A stretch of DNA of 64,000 nt from Gracilaria domingensis (taxonomy: Eukaryota > Rhodophyta > Florideophyceae > Gracilariales > Gracilariaceae), in the NCBI GenBank assembly GCA_022539475.1, contig VCMS01000063.1:141726-205725 (forward strand), read 5' to 3'. The first letter of the stretch is position 1, and each line of letters begins with the position of its first letter. Both the position numbers and the translations under genes were made by a program. Positions 21,791-34,403 of the stretch are shown one piece after another. The notes below the pieces were generated by a model. That model was not told where the DNA came from, did no database searches, and saw only the letters and a program-made list of their open reading frames with translations.

Positions 21791-22218
21791 GGCTGCGCTA
21801 AGGCCCCAAATATTCCGCTGATAATGCACCATTTGTTATCGCTGTGACTCGAAGAAGAGGCGTGGTCGGTAGCCAAGCGTACATTTCTGGCCAAGAATTG
21901 GTGGAAGCGTCCCCAGGTGATCTTTTGCCAGGTACATGCCGTATGTATCGGGTGTCTGCATTACTGTTGTGTGGACATCTGATGACTAACAAGTGCTTGG
22001 TATGTGCCTGTTGTGTCATATGCGACATACATATGACATAACACAAGTTTCTACCAGATTATGAACCCCTCTGAATGCCTCAGAGAGCCTTCCCGGTTGC
22101 TTTGACATAGACCAGGCATAACGTGACATTCGAATGCACGAGGGATCTCATTTATTCAGTGGAGATTGTCACGTTAACATATTATATTCATTCTAACGTT
22201 GAAGATGGTACTCAATCG
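21791..22218. other. Intergenic, nothing recognised
   Basis: Short AT-richer stretch with a TATGACATAAC-type direct/inverted repeat near 22015-22040 and no coding frame of note. Confidence 0.35.
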
Positions 22219-25200
22219 CTAGGCATCTTTCTCAATCACGGCAGTTCTTTGCGGATAGCACATGTTAGACGAGAGTTGGATTGAATAATCCGACACATTC
22301 ACCAGATATCTGTCAATTCCATCTAGAGACGGAGTACCTTTTTTCAGTAGGTTGTGGACTCTCTGCTGCGTATCGATGAAATACGTTCGCCGCCACCGTT
22401 CCCTAGGACTGTGGTGTTCAATCATTCCGATCCCATGAGAGATAGTTCCAACCCATTCAATATACCGTTCATTGTTGGACACACGTTCTCCGAGCTTCTC
22501 TGTATAAACCTCATCCATTCTATCGCGACGGAGCCCGGATACCCACTCAGCCAGGTAGAGATAATGCGTTTCCTCCTCCCCATCAATACGAAAGTTGTAC
22601 TCGAGAAAGAGAAGAACACGACCATAAAATATCTGGCGCTCGTTCTCATCGGCATCAAGATGCGCAGCAATGAGATAGTCACAGCGTTTGCGTTTCTCTC
22701 TTTTCATCGTCATAGAACCAAGATCCATCTCGCCAGCCTCGCATCACTTCTTTGCCCTGCCATAAACGATAATCCTCTCACAGGACAGAGCTGCTTGCAG
22801 ATCTGCAGGGGTACAGCTACACCATTTATGTGTTGCGTAACGCATTAGCAAGTCTCTTATATTCCACCGTCCAAAAATACTTGAGTCAAGGGTGACGGTT
22901 CTTTGGGGAGTTAGAAAGAGAGTTCCGGCCGCACTTCCAATTTCAGCTCCCATGCCTTCGTAATCACCGCTTTCGCCATTCTCCCCACAGTTCCCCACAA
23001 AAGGATCTTCAAAGAAAAGTCGATACGATTCAAGAAGCTTTGAATTCTCCGTTAAGGATTCTGCTGCTCTGTTTGTAGCGTTCAATCGTTGCTTCACGAA
23101 TCCTACCTAGCGTTCCATCCAAAACTGACTGCAAAGCAAAAGCGGCCCGCATCTTTCAATGTTCTAGGCAAGATGTAATAGCGCATGAACGGTAGATCTG
23201 CAGAGATGCACGCGCTGTTCTTCATATCTGTAATAGTTCTTCTCGTAGTGTTCGAAGAATTCCCCTGAAAGTCGGTACACCTGCTCTAGATCAGCATCGG
23301 AAAGCTGAGGTCGAAAGAAGAGTTCCAACAGATCGGATAGCTTGCGGATTCCTAGAAGATACTTGTGGGGAATATGACCATTCAATAGCATGACCGCATA
23401 GTAGATAATGAACATTCGGCATTCTTCAGCTTTCCACTGATTATAGTATAATGTCTCCCGCATCTTTCTCCCGAACACGGACTCTGACGTTTTGCAACCA
23501 AGGGCTTTAATCTCTGCATCAATACTACGCCACGATCGTTCGTGAACAACGAATTCCTCCGACATGTTTGGACTCGATTCAGTAGCGTTCACCGCGACCA
23601 CAAGATCCCCCTTCCAGAGTGGCATCATTATCGAACGTACCACGTTCATCGTAAGGTGCATGATATCCAGTGGTAGGGAATGAAAGGTAACCATCGTTTC
23701 AATATCATATAAAGATGTGCGTCGAATGATTCCACAACTTCTGATGATTTCCTTACGACGATTATCGGATATGTTATTCTCTGCAAGTTCACTCCACTTT
23801 CGCTCAATATTTGATTTAGAACGCGCAGGGAGCCGTGAGGGATCGTAGCATCTTTTCCAACGCAATCGTCTTCTAGAACGATCATCTGCCACTTTAACCT
23901 TCGAAGGAAAGTAATATGACTTGCGTGGTAAACAATAATGTCCCTCAATATCACAGAAGCGACACATCCGCTTTCCATTAGGTCCAACCAAACCTCCGAC
24001 TTTCTGTAACGCTGGACCGTCACCCTTTGCCCAAAGAAGGTGTACTTTAACATTCCTTTCCGTTCCATCCGCAAACTTTATCGTGGAGCCCAGACCAGTA
24101 TTAATGGACTTCAGTTCTTCTATTAGCGGCAACAGAAACTTATCCAAACGAACAGGCTCTCTTGGGCCCTTTAGGAATCCCAAAGGGACGACATTGCGCA
24201 TGAAAAATCTTAACAAAGGATGAAGATTGTGTACCATGGCAATTATGGGCCAACAGTCGTACTGAGTTCTGGAGAACACTTCGAATCCATCAGTCGACAC
24301 ATCCAGTAAGATGTCGAATTCTGCCATTTGTTCACCACCTCGAGTACTTAATACAGACTTGAAAAGTGTGCCGTCGTAGCATTCTTCGTAGTAGTTCCCA
24401 TATGATTCCTTATTTGCTCTACGAACGCTAAACTGCTTCCTGTACTCGAAAAGGTGCTTCACGGTATGAGCAGAAGAGACCCATTTCCGCAAACGAGGCA
24501 GCAGTGGTATGTACTCTAAGACATCAGGAGCAGGTGGAGTTAGACCTAGTTTGAGGCATACAGAGCAAGGCCCTACATGTGCCCAAGTTCCCTCGTCATT
24601 TTGCACGTTTTCCACGGTGAGAAGTTCATGCCCAGGGCAAGCCAAGTACTACACTGTTTGAAGTTCTACGTATTTGATCATATTGCGCTTGATTGTGAGC
24701 CAAGACTTGTATGGTGCATCAATGTTTTGGAGGATCTTTCCCATTACCGTTGCCTTCAAACCAAACTCGACGCCAAGTTCAATCCATTTCTTATTCTCGC
24801 TGCACCAATCCATAAACGATGCAAATGAGTCCCCCTTCCAGACCCCCGCTCCCATTCACAGTCCTCAAGTCTTGCTCCATATTGTTCCATCACCAACGAA
24901 ATTGATTCGGTCTCCGACTCCTCGCTGCTTTCTCTATTAACGGATTGTGAAGGTTCCTCGTATAAGGCCTTTTCAGTTTGTTCACAGCTTTGAGATACAT
25001 GATGTTGAACAGCACCGGCTGCTTCGATAGCACTGTTACTATTGATATCATAGTATTGATCATCAATGGGATTGACATCGTTCAAACTTTCAACTTGTTC
25101 GTTCTCACCTCCTACATCACTCGTTACTGCCTGGTCACCATCGCTCTTCCCAAAGGCATCAGGGTCATGATGAGCAATTTGAGACGCTCCGACTGTTGTT

Positions 25201-25232
25201 TTGAGAGAGATGTTAAGGGTTCGATAATGCAT
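22219..25232 (-). pseudogene. TNP2-type (CACTA-like, Transposase_21) transposase, unit 1
   Basis: Read on the minus strand. Exon-like N-terminal part to about 24850 is acidic and serine-rich; after a frameshift near 24850 a single frame runs to 22219. Motifs: a zinc pair (CPGHELLT ... GPCSVC), LDVSTDGFEVFS, YDCWPIIAMVHNL, PREPVRLDKFLLPLIEEL, CRFCDIEGHYC, SLPLDIMHLTMN and, after a stop, NIERCGPLLL...WMER. These are the usual TNP2 blocks in order. In-frame stops: TAG 24649-24651, TAG 23164-23166, TAG 23107-23109, TGA 22744-22746. Catalytic DDE-type role is known for the family; this copy is nonfunctional as written. Confidence 0.8.
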
Positions 25233-25342
25233 TTGGTGTTAATGATTCACAGTATTGAAAAGAATGACCAAAATATGTCAGCCATATGAACAGTTGGTGT
25301 GAAGTTGTCATGCGAACAGAGAAAATAATGAGATGGCCTCAC
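25193..25342 (-). other. Predicted 150-nt GT-AG intron of TNP2 unit 1
   Basis: On the minus strand a donor AAG|GTGAGG ends the 5' frame at 25343 and an acceptor CAACAG precedes 25192. Removing 25193-25342 joins the two open frames in phase (phase 1, giving a GTC codon). The interval itself contains stops in the frame, as expected of an intron. Confidence 0.55.
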
Positions 25343-25790
25343 CTTCTGGGCATGAAATACGATCATTGTTTGCCCCTGTAAACGAACCATTGATCAAAGC
25401 TGGTGGGCGGGCGTCAAGGTCAGACAGTGGTGGAGAGTAGTCTCCCACGCGGACTACTACTTGAGACTTTCCCGTACGAAATGACACACATCTAAGATCG
25501 TCGTCAGCTGTGAATATATAGTTGGAGAACAACTGCCTGTGAAGTGCTTGCTGTATATCTGCAGAGTTCTGTGTGAACTTCGGACCCCTCGGTGAAGGTT
25601 GTAGGCCAAATCTATGTCGTTGTTCGTTAGCTATTCCCCGGTGCCTTTTCAAAGTACTCAAGGAGACGGGTTTTCCAGGTGGCAGGCAAACGCAGTTGTA
25701 CGATGCAAGACAGATATAAGATTCAGTCATCGTCCTTGATACTGCGTTCTGAGGAGAAATTGAACAACAACCAAACAATGATCTTAACAT
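25308..25790 (-). CDS. N-terminal zinc-finger exon of TNP2 unit 1
   Basis: A 160-codon minus-strand frame with a cysteine/histidine pattern YNCVCLPPGKPVSLSTLKRH near its start, a DNA-binding-finger-like arrangement seen at the N-terminus of such transposases. A likely start is the ATG at 25730. It joins the downstream transposase frame through the predicted intron at 25193-25342. Whether there are further upstream exons cannot be decided. Confidence 0.5.
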   Translation of the reverse strand: MLRSLFGCCSISPQNAVSRTMTESYICLASYNCVCLPPGKPVSLSTLKRHRGIANEQRHRFGLQPSPRGPKFTQNSADIQQALHRQLFSNYIFTADDDLRCVSFRTGKSQVVVRVGDYSPPLSDLDARPPALINGSFTGANNDRISCPEGEAISLFSLFA

Positions 25791-26076
25791 GCAGATGGAA
25801 GTATTGTTCTACCTGTTTTTCAAAGTGCGCAACGTCCGGATATCGCCCACCATATGAAAAGAAAGATGTAAAAACGCATCACGTATTGAAATAACATCGA
25901 AAGGAAAGTAAACTGTACTATGTTATAACCATACACAAAACTCACCTTTGTCGATATATTGATCACTTCTACGCCATTTCCGTTTCTGCTCGTCGCGCAG
26001 GAACCTACTTGACTGCATCGACTAATTCCCTTATACGTGACAGTGCATAGATCTTAGTTCTCGAAATCCTGGAAAT

Positions 26077-27456
26077 ATGCCACGCAAGAAGGCCAAAACA
26101 GCGTATGAACGTCAGCAAGAGCGAAGAGTGCATTACAAAATGCCAAGAATAGAAGGAAGTCCACCAGTTATGCGCGAGCGGGCACGAATTTCATCCGGTG
26201 CACTGCGTCCTGGTGAGAAGGATTGGGCCAAGAACATTCATGTGGCCGACTACTATGAATGGGTCGCACAGAAATGGAATGCAGATCATCCGGATAACAA
26301 GTTTCCTCTCTTCGCTGATGGATATGATGTTGAGAGAAGGAACGAAATGCACAAATGTCAGATTGGGGAAGTTCTCGCATCCAAACTTGAAGGCATTTAT
26401 CGTCGCAAAACGTTCAGTCGAGCACGTATTCAAGATTACCAAATGCTGGGGGATGCAATGCAGCAAGTGTATCGCATATCGGACCTTGCGTATTACACTG
26501 CACACAGTCATAATAATTGGATCGTCAAACGGCTTACTGAGCAACACATGGAGGCGGTCTCTCGTGCCAGTCGTCGATCAAAAGGTAAAGCGAAAGGTAG
26601 AGATTCGCATGATACGCATCAAGGCACCTTCACACAATCTTTGTCCAGAGAAGACCTTCGTCGTCCAGGAGGAGAATAAGAAGGCTCGGATATGAATGTA
26701 AAGAGCAGGAATGAAACAGAAGAAGGTCAGTCCAGCTTTGTCAAAGAAAGCGTTGAAGATCAAAGAGCGTCATGAGAATACGTTGTGGATACCAATGCGA
26801 TGCGGGTTACAACACCTACGTCCTCACCTCCTGAGAAAGTTTTGCTTACGTTTCGTACATCGCAACCAGTAGGTAATATAGCAACTGCTCAGGAGCCACC
26901 TTCTCAAACTACAGCAGAAGACACGAACCAGAACGATGTGAAAGGCCCTGAAGAGGAACAAGAAGTGATTGGGGATATTCGACAGGGTCTACTCGTGTCC
27001 GGTGACTCCAGCAACATACCGACTTCGGTGTTCCGATATAATGAGTATCCTGTACGCGATACTTTGAAGCTAAGCATCGTTCGAAGCTCCCAAGGAAAAA
27101 AGCGAAAGCAAATGGAAGAGAACGATGCAGATGAAAACGAAGTTAGACCACAACTACAGCGGGGAAATAAGAACGAAGAAGCATTTGAACTTCTGGAGAA
27201 GTCCAATTCATCTGGGTCTTCGAAAAAATTATCGAAGGCCGTGACAAAAAGGTGTCCCAACTCGGGAACGTACTTAACTTTTGATGAAGTACGAAGAAAT
27301 CGTTCCAGGGTTGTACAGAGACGTAACAATCATAACCGTGGATATAAAAGTAGAGATTTGAACTCTCAGCAGATATCTACTTCGCTGAAACCTGTTCAAA
27401 ATAATCCTTTTCCGATACAGAGCCTAGAAAGGGCATTGAATTCCCACATGTTGTAA
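26077..27456 (+). pseudogene. Accessory ORF of TNP2 unit 1 (divergent)
   Basis: Starts ATG 26077 with a basic N-terminus (MPRKKAKTAYERQQERR). Residues 40-170 contain a tryptophan/aromatic-rich domain (VADYYEWVAQKWNADHPDNK; DLAYYTAHSHNNWIVKRL), followed by a long hydrophilic tail with basic clusters (GKKRKQ, RNRSRVVQRRNNH). The frame is single but interrupted by TAA 26677-26679 and TGA 26773-26775. It is transcribed away from the transposase, about 290 bp from its 5' frame. By analogy with CACTA elements it may be a DNA-binding accessory protein; that is inference. Confidence 0.45.
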
Positions 27457-27566
27457 TGACGGTGCATAACAGAGACATGGAAGGAAATGATGATGAAATA
27501 GACTCCATTGATGAACAGATCCAGATTCTCTTGGCCAAACGACAGAAGTTAGAAAGACAAGGCTAG
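27456..27566 (+). CDS. Small ORF, 36 aa, overlapping the accessory ORF stop
   Basis: ATG overlaps the TAA of the preceding ORF (TAATG). It encodes an acidic then basic helical peptide (DEIDSIDEQIQILLAKRQK) ending TAG; a short leucine-zipper-like helix. It could equally be the frameshifted tail of the accessory protein. Confidence 0.35.
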   Translation: MTVHNRDMEGNDDEIDSIDEQIQILLAKRQKLERQG

Positions 27567-27973
27567 CTCATAGAGGTTGGTGGTGGGTTGTTTGGGTTCT
27601 ACAAACATTCAAAACCAGTTCTTGTGAAATGTTGGAAAGAAATATTCATTCCTCTTGAATTGATTGGAGGGCGAATATTGTTATTGAAGCCCATAAACAC
27701 AATAGAATCTCTATCAAGGGAACTTCGACAAGAAAACAGCTCCATACCACCTCGTGATGCACCGAAGATACGCGAACTAGATTCTGTGTGTGTTCCATGT
27801 GAGCGGTAAACGCATACAACGCTTCATTAGCAGTGAAAGTCGTTAGTTATGACCCGTTGACTGATAGGTACGGTTAAGAGGAGAAATTATGTATTCGTCT
27901 TTCCATCCTCTTCCAAGCTTAAAGAATGTTTGTACAGAAGTTTCAAATGTCGTAAAACCAGCAATAATGCTCA

Positions 27974-28994
27974 TTATGTTCCTGGCATAGCAACTACGTG
28001 CGAAAGAGGTCGTACAGTTAGCTTCTTTGTGATAAAGGTTGCCACTGTACGGTATTGAACAGGGATTGATTGAAATATATTACCAGCTTGAAATGGAGCA
28101 TAATCCTCATCAAAAGTGCACTTTCCAGAAGAAAGAGTATGTAAACCAAGCAAGTAATCAAAGATATAAGGGGCTAATCCTGAGAACCGACATATGCAGT
28201 GGCATAGCTTAATACATGTGATTTGATCGCTTATGTAAATTATATTGCCAAACACTCTGTAACAACTCCGTGATGCTGTAAGAGATAAACGATTGTAATC
28301 TGGGGATTGGTAAATACATGTGATGTACAGCACAGGTAGTTTTCGAATTACTTCCCTCTTGTTTCCCGAAAGTGAACAACAATCATCAATAGTAAAACCT
28401 ATTCCTTTTGGTATGGTACAGGTTACAACCAAAACAAATGGCATTGGAACGTGCGTTGAAATTAGTGGTACGAATAATGAAGCCAAAGGTGAAAGAGAGA
28501 ACAGAGTGGTTCTCAAAACCATTGAAGATCATTAGTAGCTTCAAATGTTTGAAAAACTCAAGACGTTCGAATACGTTGGTACGTGGGCGTGGTTGAACCT
28601 CAGCTTGACGAGAAACATAGATTTCGATATTTACAGAACATGTCATGGTCGTGAGAAGAGTCATCATCGCTTGTCATCCTCTGGTTAGCCGTATAGAAGA
28701 GTTCATGCATGGATCTTGCGTATCACAATTGAATCTTCCAGAACGGCGTACAAAGCGCCAAAAAGAATATAATATACAAAGGGTAGATAGACGATCCAAC
28801 GTTATGAGTGAATCCAGAACCAAGAAGTTCGTATTCTCTGACTCTTTGTAGCTGAATTTAGTTGCAACCAAGTTGTAGAAAAGATTGAAAACCCAGAGCA
28901 CGCCTGACTTCAAAACATAACATATAGTTTGCCGCATCGTAATATGGGTTTGGATTCCTGGCTTAGTTGTGGGCAACTTATCTTCGTAGAGCAA
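27974..28994 (-). CDS. Unrecognised minus-strand ORFs (182 aa plus upstream frames)
   Basis: A 182-codon minus-strand frame (27974-28522) is hydrophobic and cysteine-rich; two further frames upstream (28386-28667 and 28674-28994) could belong to the same decayed gene. No motif is recognised. The region is AT-richer than its neighbours. Confidence 0.25.
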
Positions 28995-29112
28995 GATGAT
29001 TGTGCGCTCTACAAGGTTGAGGAGGAAGACAGTGATATTGAATCTGTTTCCATGTGCGACCAGTATATATCTGCGAAGGAACCGCTGTATTTTGAAAATA
29101 TTTGCGGGGCGT

Positions 29113-29133
29113 GGGGGGGGGGGGGGGGGGGGG
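29113..29133 (+). repeat. Poly(G) run, 21 bases
   Basis: Uninterrupted G21 inside an otherwise balanced sequence; length is likely to vary or to be mis-assembled. Confidence 0.8.
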
Positions 29134-29356
29134 TGACGATATTGAGATCATTTTATTGGCTCTGGGTGCTGACGATAAAATCACACGTTCCAGACATCGA
29201 TTTCTGCTGTACTCTGCGCATGAACGCTCAACATTCCTGCTTTCGATATGGTCCTTCGCGCATCTTAACCCTGAACTGCTTTCTTTTCCGCCTCTTTGGA
29301 ACGTCAGCGGTACCTTTCGAACAAAAATTGGTAACCTAAAGCGAAAGTGCAGAGTG

Positions 29357-30265
29357 GAAATGAAACGAAAAAATTCAAGACCGATACAAGACTGTGTAGA
29401 ACATTGGAAAGGTCAGTGTCGCATTGGAAATGGTGTTATCGGGACGAACCCCAGCCACTACTGCCCAGTTTATAAGGCCCCAGTTCACAGTGTTTGTGGA
29501 TCTACTCCAAGTGAAAATGAGAGAGCAACGTATGCTCCAGGATCCGCAGAAGAGGGTTCTGGGGCCCCGGTTCTGTGTAGCAATTGTAAAAAACGTGGGA
29601 AAGTAGAAGAGCGAACGACAATGTCCAGCATCCATTCGCGTAAAACTGAGCAATTTCGCATCGTTGCAGATTTGATACCAGACTGGGTGAAAACGTTTCA
29701 GTATACCGAGAGCAAGGATAAGCCTGTGCAGAAATCATTCAATGACAGCATTCACTACGTTTGTAAATCAGATGCGAATCCTTTTCTGGATGTTTTGCAG
29801 TGTGATCGAGATCAGATTATACTGCCGGGCCCCAGACAAAATGCTTTCTGTTCCGACAATAATTTGAAAGTAGCACGTAAGCAAAGGGTGGCGGAGAAAT
29901 GAAGCAGATATCGACAAAGGCACCGCGAAAAATATAATAGAACAGCAAGAGCCAGATATCATGAGAAGAAAAATCAAGCTTCTGCTGCAAGCTCCAAGCA
30001 TTCCGGTCAAGGAAAAGATGGTATTAGTTCCAACTCCTTTTTTCTGCCAACAGTACCAGAAGCAGGTCAGTTCGCTTGTTTCGATGTCGTACAGGGTCAC
30101 TGTCATGTCCACAACGTCACTGACGTCTATACAGTCAACCGAACCTTCCATGTTTTCAAGCCCTATCCTGCCAAGCGAATGAGTGGAGTTTGTTTGGGTG
30201 TTGAAAATGATCATAGGGGTGAAATAGTGATTCGACGTCTGCTTGCAGCAGGTTTTGAGAACTAA
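29357..30265 (+). pseudogene. Cys/His-rich hydrophilic protein, unrecognised, one in-frame stop
   Basis: One frame runs from about 29357 (ATG within the longer frame from 29102) to TAA 30263-30265, interrupted only by TGA at 29900-29902. Features: zinc-binding-like clusters (HYCPVYKAPVHSVC and VLCSNCKK) in the first quarter, a basic repeat-like segment RYRQRHREKYNRTARARYH immediately after the stop, and a C-terminal part with HCHVHNVTDVYTVNRTFHVF. The basic YR-K segment resembles leader regions of some transposon proteins, but no family can be named. Confidence 0.35.
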
Positions 30266-30449
30266 CCGACAGCTTGCATACCATCCTTCTTTCGAGAGTA
30301 AATCCCATAGGATACATTCTGCTTGTCTTGCTGTTGCTCGAGGTACACATTTGCAAGTCGGTATTCCCTTTAAAAGACGGATTTTGAAAGTTTTGCAGCG
30401 CCTTAGCTCGGTCTGTCTAGAACGAGTAGCATCGGATACTTGAAAGGCA

Positions 30450-31343
30450 TCAGCAGCTAGCCTCGTCAAAGACAGAGAAAACTATGACGAAAAGGATGGC
30501 GAAAAGGAACACGAGGTAGGCGAAAATGTCGACAAAGGTATAGCGCCGTCCAGCTCGAGCTCCGCACCGTACTGAACCAGCAGAGCTGAGAGTGACAGCA
30601 ACAGTAAAAGAAACGACGAATGACCCGATGAAAACAGCGTGGTGGGAGGAGTTGCGAGTGATAATCGAAATCAGGCAACTTGCGTTGAGGCGCTTGTATG
30701 GCCCCGCTACTATCCTTGGCATCAGGTTCGAAGATGAGCTAATACTTCTGCTTGCGCAAACTCCGCTTTGCAGCTTCGCTTTGAATCACTTGCTCTCCGC
30801 GTCGGATCACTTCCCGCACCCTGAGTTGAGAATGTGCTCTATCATGCAATGGCAGGTCGAGCACTGGCATGCCGAGTGGGCTTACTTTGCACAGAGTTCG
30901 AGGCGATATCTTACTCCGTTAGAACTACCATCCGCGACAGAAAATATCGAGGCTTTCGCTCTTCCGATCGAATCATCGACAATTGTGACTATATGCTCTT
31001 TGCCGTCCTCAGTGACACCGTGCGTTACAAACTCATTTCCATCAGCCGACTGCAAAGCTTCTGGAACTTTGTCCTCCTCTAACAAGAGATCCTGGACACT
31101 ATTGACTTCAAAATGGACAAGAGTACAAGAAGAAAGACTTACAATATGTTGCGCACGAGTACACCATGCAGCAGTTATTTGTGAGGGAACAGGTGGCTTC
31201 CTACTCCGTAGTATAACAGGGCCTTCTTCCAGGAACATATCAGACCCCCTGTTTATGAACCTGAACAATTGAGGAGACGCCCATCTTGGCAACGCAGAGT
31301 GTTGGTCCTTTGAGTTCAAAGCCTGAGTCAGTCGTCCCCTCAA
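30450..31343 (-). pseudogene. Possible membrane protein remnant
   Basis: Minus-strand frame from 31343. The N-terminal 150 residues are hydrophilic. After three in-frame stops (TAA and two TGA between about 30882 and 30790), the same frame continues to a C-terminal part with two strongly hydrophobic segments (VFIGSFVVSFTVAVTL and YLVFLFAILFVIVFSVF) before the stop at 30450. Frame retention across the stops suggests one former gene. No family recognised. Confidence 0.3.
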
Positions 31344-31533
31344 TCCTTCTAGCCCCCAATTTTCGATATAACTCCTCGCTTAGTTACATTCGATGGTAAC
31401 GCTTTCCAGTACGTGAAACATACTCAGAACGGGCATCATCCAGGTAACTTCGAGTCGTTCATGGATTTATCACATCAGCAGATATAAATCCTGTCATTGT
31501 TATCTAATAAGCATCTTACATACTTCTCCAACT

Positions 31534-34403
31534 TCATTGAGCTTGTCTGAATTCTTTTCTATTAGCAGCAAAGTTGTAACATCCCTGAAAGAGCATCTCC
31601 TTCACATTTCTATCCAGTCCTTCCCTTGGCACCCTATCCCCAACAAATGCAGATTTCAAACAATCTCCCAGTTCTGTATTCTCATCCAGTTCCCCTGAAA
31701 TTATTCGGCACGTGGCAAACAGGACGTCCGCAATATCATGCGCACATCGGGAAATCTGCGCTGCACATAGTGCTTCGGCTGAGACTCCATTTGTTCCGCT
31801 CGCGACGCTCAAAATCGTCTGCTGTAAGGGGGCCCCAGCTCTTCTCGAAAAGAGAGCTTTCCAGAAGTGGAGGCTCTCCGTCACAATCACCACGTTGCTG
31901 CACTGCAACGTACTCAAAGCCGCTCGCGAAATCTCTTGTGCCACTGGAAGTAGAGTTCCACTTGCTCGTGATGTCACTGTTCTCAGAAGCTTGAGTAACA
32001 TTCGCGTTATTTCTGGTTTGGTGTCGTAATTCACCCCAGAAAAAGTGTTGGGGCCAAGTACTTCGCACAGGGGGCTTTCTGTGACGCAGTACAACGCTCC
32101 AACGTTACAGGAACCAAATAAATCCTCTACGCCAGTCACAAGATCAGGAATAAGCTTATTCATTGTCTCCAGCCATACGCACTCTCCAACAGACCCGGAG
32201 TGCTTGAAGCAATCTCCAAGAAGCTTGGTAGTAGCCACTATCGATTGAAGTCGTGACTTTTCATATCGATCAAAAACTCGATCCCCGCTGGCCTCATCTT
32301 CTTCGTCGAAGAGTGCTGGCACTGCATTGATTAGGTTGCATATGGCTTCGGAAATTATCCCATTTCCACAATGCCTCCAGGCCAGGAGGAACAAAGGCTC
32401 CTTTATGCCTTGGAACACAAAAGCAACTGCTTCATGATCATTTTAAACACCCATAGCGGCGTTGAGCAGCGTTAGGTCTCGGCACAGAACGGATTCATTC
32501 AAAGACGCTTCTGCTCGCCCTACGGCCGCGACACGCAATCTTTCACAGGGCTTCCTCATCATTTCTTCCAGAGCGTTGACTCTTTCTTGTCGCAGTCGCA
32601 GTAAGCTCGCGACACTGGCTACTGTGTCTGTGACATTTTCAGCGGCACTTGTCGAAAAACTTGAAACGGACCGGTTCAGCGCTGTAATCAAATCCCGCAG
32701 GAATGGTAGGAGAGAGTGAGCTTGTATCTCTGACAAGCTTTGGAGCAGCGCCGCACCTCTATCAGCTAAATCTCGTCGTTGCAAGGCATTCACGGCACAA
32801 ACTGCGGTTCTGTAGAAAAGCTTTTCGTCCTTTCGCACCAGCAATCCATGCGACGCTAATGCACTAGGAGCAGAATTTTGTACAACTGTGCGCCAATGCA
32901 GACTTCCTTCGCTTGTATCTGACAAAACATCACCAGACCTAACTTCGCCAAGCCGAAGTACGCTGTCAAGGACTTGATGAAGACTGTCCCATTCTTTTTC
33001 GTTGATACGAGCGTCTTCAACAAAATCCTTGCTGGCTCCTTATGCTTCCAGAGCTGCACATATTTGGTCTGGCGGTGTATTGTTATCGGACAGAAATTGG
33101 AATACCAGGTCTAGGTACTTCTGATGACCAACAGAAAGCGCCCCTGTGGCAAGAAGTTCAAGAACTGAGCTTTTCTCATCTTCACTCTCGAAGTCGTCCA
33201 GATCGGGACTGAAGTGGTTGTGAATAAAAGAGAGCGATTCCATTCGCTTAATGACGACAGAAAGAACTGCACAAACTCGTTCGGACTCAAGCCAAGCCTG
33301 GTCTTCTTGCATGAGATGATCCACAGGTACCCATTCCATCCACCCTTCTATAGCTGCGAAGAATGACGGCTTATCAGGCGCGTTAAGACAAGTCCATAGC
33401 AAGTCAATGACGTTTCGGATAACTTCGTCACTCTGCTCTGTCTGTTGCTCCATTAGTTCGTCGGCATTCCATTCGGATAAAGAGCAAACGACTTCTGAAA
33501 CTCCGTGATGTATAACATGAGCGTCTGGGCCACTGACTGCGTGAAAAGCTGGTGTCAGACCTTTGGTGGTGGTGAGCAGAAGGGAAAGGCTTGTGCCGCT
33601 ATACCCTACGAATCATGCAAGGCTTCTGTCGCCGACTGGGCAAGTTTAGGTATAGTTATCACTTCTAGAAGCGCGTTTGCGATTTGCATTTTGTCGGCGT
33701 AGGGCGTCCAATCTTGTAGACATTGTATTGCATCTTTCAACTGCTCCATTTGCTCCTCGGAAAGCGCTCCGTTTCGGCGACATGACGCCAACATAAAGAC
33801 TGCGTCTGGCACCACTTGATGAGCCTTAGATCGACAAAACGCACGTATCTGAACATAGTTTGCGACGTGACTTGTGGCATTCTGATTCATTTCCGTGGCG
33901 ATGGCAGCCATAGTACCGCACTCCAAAGCTGGCTTATTCCGCAGTTTTAGAATGAGCATTTCCCACACAGGCTCTTGGAAATCCATTGGCGACCGAGACA
34001 CTGCGCAGCCTAGTGTCTTGCCAAAGTCATACACTCTAGAACTACGCGTAGCTTGACTCTGTCGAGCTAAAGTCGAGTTAAACAGAGCTTCCGCAGCTAA
34101 CGAAACCGCATTTGAACGAGCGTTATTATCCATTACCAACCAATCGGCACGAATACGTGTACACAGAGCTTGAGAGGCGAAAAGGAGCTGTGGCTGCAAC
34201 CGAGAGTTGAGCAGCGCTGGTAGGACATGCCAGACCTGTGGCGAAGCCCTAGCTTGAGCTAGAAAGCGATCAGCTTGCGAAACGCGCTGGTCTCCTCGGT
34301 GGAGAATCGAAAGAGCATTGAGGATGTTCTCCATCGTGATTGGGACGTTGAGGTCTCCATTTTCCTGCATCGTTGCCGCGAAGCAATCGATTGGAGCCTG
34401 CAA
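31534..34403 (-). pseudogene. Transportin-3 / importin-13 / Mtr10-type karyopherin
   Basis: Minus strand. The family imports SR-type splicing factors and other cargo as an importin-beta HEAT solenoid. The N-terminus reads LNALSILHRGDQRVSQADRFL then FLAQARASPQVWHVLPALL and LFASQALCTRIRADW, the family's importin-beta N-terminal repeat arrangement; the rest is helical HEAT-like sequence. About 950 codons, close to the family's usual 920-960. Start is ATG 34403 or ATG 34334. Broken by TAG 33606-33608 with a frameshift just after it, and by TAA 33040-33042 and TAA 32443-32445 without loss of frame; it ends at TGA 31534-31536. Identification rests on the N-terminal motif order. Confidence 0.65.

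Noticed and set aside
30592-31272. 226-codon plus-strand ORF
   Set aside because: Opposes the minus-strand frame that continues into clear membrane segments; no motif, judged a shadow.
32430-32460. Tiny GT-AG introns (for example 21 nt around the TAA at 32443, 11 or 20 nt near 33606, 27 nt at 12367) that would remove stops
   Set aside because: GT and AG are frequent enough to find such pairs by chance; the stops in DOHH and GMC cannot be removed this way without deleting conserved residues.
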